The position numbers and the translations under genes are program-made. From Castellaniella sp049671645 (lineage in GTDB: Bacteria > Pseudomonadota > Gammaproteobacteria > Burkholderiales > Burkholderiaceae_B), in the NCBI RefSeq assembly GCF_049671645.1, contig NZ_JBATVG010000023.1, positions 124,001 to 188,000 of the forward strand: a stretch of 64,000 nt of DNA. The letters are read 5' to 3'. This document shows positions 61,512-64,000 of the stretch, piece by piece; within the stretch, counting starts at the first letter, position 1; the number at the start of each line of letters is the position of its first letter. Below the pieces are notes generated by a model. That model was given only the letters and a program-made list of their open reading frames with translations. It did no database searches and was not told the DNA's origin.

Positions 61512-62456
61512 ATGCCACGCTACAGCTACAACGATCTGCTCGCATTCATTCAGGTGGCCCAGCAGGGCAGTTTCACGCGAGCAGCCGCGCATGCAGGCGT
61601 ATCTCCATCCGCACTCAGCCACGCCATCCGTGCGCTCGAGGCCCGCTTGGACGTCCGCCTGCTGACGCGGACCACGCGCAGCGTCTCCGTCACGGAGGCG
61701 GGAGAGCGACTGCTGACACGTGTCGCGCCGCACTTCCAGGACATCGACGCCGAGCTGGCCACGGTGAGCGAGTTGAGCAAAAAACCCACAGGACTTGTCC
61801 GCATCACCGCATCTGAATTTCCTGCCACTTACCTGATATGGCCGACGCTGGCCAAGGTGCTTCCGGACTATCCGGACATCACCGTGGAGGTGGCCTCCGA
61901 CTACAACCGCACGGATATCGTCTCCGAACGCTACGATGCAGGCGTACGTCTGGGCGATGAGATCGCCAAGGACATGATCGCCGTGCGTATCAGCCCGGAT
62001 ATGCGCATCGCGGTGGTCGGCTCACCCACCTACTTCGCGGGCAGACCGAAGCCGAAACAACCCCACGACCTGGCCGAGCACAACTGCATCAACCTGCGTC
62101 TGCCCACGCACGGCGGACTCATGGCCTGGGACTTCCGCAAGGGCAAGCGCGAACTCAAGATCCGTGTGACCGGGCAGTGGATCTACAACAGCATCTCTCC
62201 CATCGTGCGTGCCGCGCTGGCAGGGCAAGGCTTGGCATTCCTGCCTGAAGATGCCGTGGCGGATCAGATTGCCGAAGGGCGGTTGGTCCGCGTGCTGGAC
62301 GATTGGTGCCAGCCCTACACCGGCTATCACCTGTACTATCCGAGCCGCCGCCAGGCGTCGGGTGCCTTGGCCGTCATCGTCGAGGCGTTGCGGTACCGGG
62401 GGCCCCGGCGCAAGACAGCGAAACCGAATCGGGCTCCGGAAAGCACCCGCCTCTGA
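61512..62456 (+). CDS. LysR-family transcriptional regulator, divergent from AKR
   Basis: I used the ATG at 61512 (314 residues), where the helix-turn-helix domain starts with MPRYSYNDLLAFIQVAQQGS; an upstream ATG at 61473 adds unconserved residues. The DNA-binding helix is AGVSPSALSHAIRALEARLD followed by LLTRTTRSVS. The effector domain has VRITASEFPATYLIWP. It is of the CrgA/DmlR-like group that regulates divergent oxidoreductase genes. The coding sequence is less GC-rich at third positions than its neighbours, by eye. Confidence 0.92.
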   Translation: MPRYSYNDLLAFIQVAQQGSFTRAAAHAGVSPSALSHAIRALEARLDVRLLTRTTRSVSVTEAGERLLTRVAPHFQDIDAELATVSELSKKPTGLVRITASEFPATYLIWPTLAKVLPDYPDITVEVASDYNRTDIVSERYDAGVRLGDEIAKDMIAVRISPDMRIAVVGSPTYFAGRPKPKQPHDLAEHNCINLRLPTHGGLMAWDFRKGKRELKIRVTGQWIYNSISPIVRAALAGQGLAFLPEDAVADQIAEGRLVRVLDDWCQPYTGYHLYYPSRRQASGALAVIVEALRYRGPRRKTAKPNRAPESTRL

Positions 62457-62537
62457 CGGGCTCGCGTCAATGACCGATGGACCCGCCGTATCGACTTGAG
62501 GCGCAGTCCGGCGAAATGCCCGGCTGGAGTCGCAATC

Positions 62538-62571
62538 AAAAAAAACCCCGCCCAGGCATCCCGGAGCGGGG
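62538..62571 (-). terminator. Intrinsic terminator after the TRAP permease gene
   Basis: On the minus strand, GCGGGG/CCCCGC style arms (62566-62571 with 62546-62551) enclose CTCCGGGATGCCTG and are followed by eight T (62545 to 62538). It lies 34 bp after the stop of the TRAP gene. This is the best classical intrinsic terminator in the window. Confidence 0.85.
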
Positions 62572-62604
62572 CGCGTTGCCGGCGCTGGCCGGCACGCCGA
62601 GGTC

Positions 62605-64000
62605 TTACTTGAACATGTTGTTGTAATCCTCGTCGGACGGGGTCGACGGCGCGGCGCCGGACGGGGTCTCGCCCGCCCCCGCATCGCCGTCATAGAGCTT
62701 GGCGGTATCGCCGTAGCCCCCACTCCCGTAGCCGCCGAAATTGCCGGCGTCGATCTTGATGTCCTCGACATTGACCTGAGGCCGATCCGCCTTGTAGTGC
62801 GTCACCATGCCCGGATACAGCAGCACGGCCACCACCATGATGATCTGGATGGCGATGAAGGGCAGCGATCCCCAGTAGATCTGGCCCGTCGTGACCTTGG
62901 CGATCAGCTTGCCCGTGACCTTGTCCTTGTAGTCATTCTTGGGCGCCACGGACCTGAGGTAGAACAGCGCAAAGCCGAAGGGCGGGTGCATGAAGGACGT
63001 CTGCATGTTCACCGCCAGCAGGATACCCAGCCAGATCAGATCGATGCCCATCTTGTCGGCCACCGGCCCGATCAACGGCACGATGATGAAGGCCAGCTCG
63101 AAGAAGTCCAGGAAGAACGCCAAGCAGAAGGTCAGCAGGCTGACGACGATCAGGAAGCCCATCTGCCCGCCCGGCAGGCCGGTCAGCAGATGTTCCACCC
63201 ACAAATCGCCATTGACGCCGCGGAACGTCAGGCTGAACACCGACGAACCGATCAGGATGAACACCACGAAGCACGTCAGGGTGGTGGTGGTATCCATGGC
63301 CTGACGCAGCAGCTTCAGGTTCAGCCGGCGCTTGATCACAGCCATGATCAAGGCGCCCACCGCCCCCATGGCCCCGCCTTCGGTGGGAGTGGCCACGCCG
63401 ATGAAGATCGTGCCCAGCACCAGGAAGATCAAAGCCAGCGGGGGAATCATGACGAAGGTGACGCGTTCGGCGATCTTCGACAGCAGCCCCAGGCGCAGGA
63501 TCTTGTTCAGGGCCGCCATGACAAAGGCCGCCGCGCCCCACAGCAGAATGCTGGTGACGATCAATTCGTCCACATGGGCCTGGTCATCCAGCAGGAATTC
63601 GACCCCGCCCACGGCGAAAGCGACCGACAAGGCCATCAGCACCAGCAAGGAGGGCACGCCGTGCCCGCCGTTGGATTCGACGAAGGTACGGGCCTCGGGC
63701 GGAATGGCCGGCGCCGATTTGGGACGGAACACCGCCATGCCGATCACGTACAGCATGTACAAGCCGGTCAGGGCGAAGCCCGGCAGAAAGGCGCCTTTGT
63801 ACATGTCGCCGATGGACCGTCCCAACTGGTCGGCCAGCACGATCAGCACCAGCGAGGGCGGAATGATCTGCGACAAGGTGCCCGATGCGGCGATAACCCC
63901 CGCCGCCAGACGACGGTCATAGCCGTAGCGCAGCATGATGGGCAGGGAGATCAGTCCCATGGAAATCACCGAGGCCGACACCACGCCGGTGGTCGCCGCC
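62605..64000 (-). CDS. dctM: TRAP transporter large permease (DctM type), 5' end outside the window
   Basis: At least 465 residues are visible, open to the window edge. Membrane segments and conserved blocks fit the large TRAP subunit: SVISMGLISLPIMLRYGYDR, SQIIPPSLVLIVLADQLG, GVATPTEGGAMGAVGALIM and NMQTSFMHPPFGFALFYLRS. TRAP systems import organic acids by sodium or proton gradient with a small permease and a periplasmic binding protein, whose genes should lie beyond 64000. After the last helix there is a tail of about 65 residues, rich in Gly, Ser and Asp (GGYGSGGYGDTAKLYDG), which is longer than in DctM. A terminator follows. Confidence 0.92.
   Translation of the reverse strand, partial: AATTGVVSASVISMGLISLPIMLRYGYDRRLAAGVIAASGTLSQIIPPSLVLIVLADQLGRSIGDMYKGAFLPGFALTGLYMLYVIGMAVFRPKSAPAIPPEARTFVESNGGHGVPSLLVLMALSVAFAVGGVEFLLDDQAHVDELIVTSILLWGAAAFVMAALNKILRLGLLSKIAERVTFVMIPPLALIFLVLGTIFIGVATPTEGGAMGAVGALIMAVIKRRLNLKLLRQAMDTTTTLTCFVVFILIGSSVFSLTFRGVNGDLWVEHLLTGLPGGQMGFLIVVSLLTFCLAFFLDFFELAFIIVPLIGPVADKMGIDLIWLGILLAVNMQTSFMHPPFGFALFYLRSVAPKNDYKDKVTGKLIAKVTTGQIYWGSLPFIAIQIIMVVAVLLYPGMVTHYKADRPQVNVEDIKIDAGNFGGYGSGGYGDTAKLYDGDAGAGETPSGAAPSTPSDEDYNNMFK

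Overview
The window reads as one chromosomal stretch of a GC-rich betaproteobacterium, most likely order Burkholderiales and close to the Alcaligenaceae (Bordetella, Achromobacter, Castellaniella and relatives). This rests on gene order and family membership: a ptsN-hprK-rapZ nitrogen-PTS block, rsmB-DUF4390-ntrY-ntrX with an NtrX that lacks the AAA+ domain, and abundant HAAT (Liv-type) ABC importers. It is inference, because no rRNA is present. Genes are packed tightly, with many ATGA and TGATG overlaps and no gene-free stretch above 300 bp. I saw no tRNA, rRNA, CRISPR array, insertion sequence or prophage.

Region 1 (1-18.6 kb) is housekeeping. It holds ptsN(end)-hprK-rapZ-rlpA, then rsmI facing yraN-diaA-dolP, a thioredoxin-like protein, argB and a HAD phosphatase. 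On the minus strand follows the operon gpmA-envC-ctpA-moeB. The plus-strand set yibN(rhodanese-like)-grxC-secB-gpsA comes next, then trmL, comF, a BioC-like methyltransferase and rimO. Region 2 (18.6-30.7 kb) has rsmB, a DUF4390 protein, an NtrY/NtrX-like two-component pair and def-fmt. Between def and dprA sits a methionine-sulfoxide repair module, msrPQ, divergent from an HprRS/CusRS-like two-component system, with a perfect 18-bp palindromic operator between them. Region 3 (30.7-34.2 kb) has an HMG-CoA lyase gene, an Lrp/AsnC regulator divergent from a diaminopropionate ammonia-lyase gene across a very AT-rich gap, and a small membrane protein.

Region 4 (34.2-49.5 kb) carries two complete Liv-type ABC importers. 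The first forms one minus-strand operon with an acyl-CoA ligase at the front and a PaaK-like protein at the end. A Crp/Fnr-family regulator diverges from it, and a dyad of the form TGTCA-N6-CGACA lies in the shared promoter. The second importer has its LivM permease fused to its LivG ATPase, and a LysR gene follows. I infer that the first cluster imports an organic acid and primes it with CoA; the substrate is unknown.

Region 5 (49.5-64 kb) has sulfate assimilation (cysH-cysD-cysN), glutamate dehydrogenase with asparaginase, threonine catabolism (kbl-tdh), and a membrane protein with SBP-PAS-GGDEF-EAL domains whose GGDEF site is degenerate. A divergent aldo/keto reductase-LysR pair next to an interspersed GC-rich repeat follows, and then a truncated TRAP large permease. 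The most unusual DNA structure is at the 3' end of tdh, where the last codons of the gene form one arm of a long hairpin that also belongs to a two-copy 91-bp tandem repeat.
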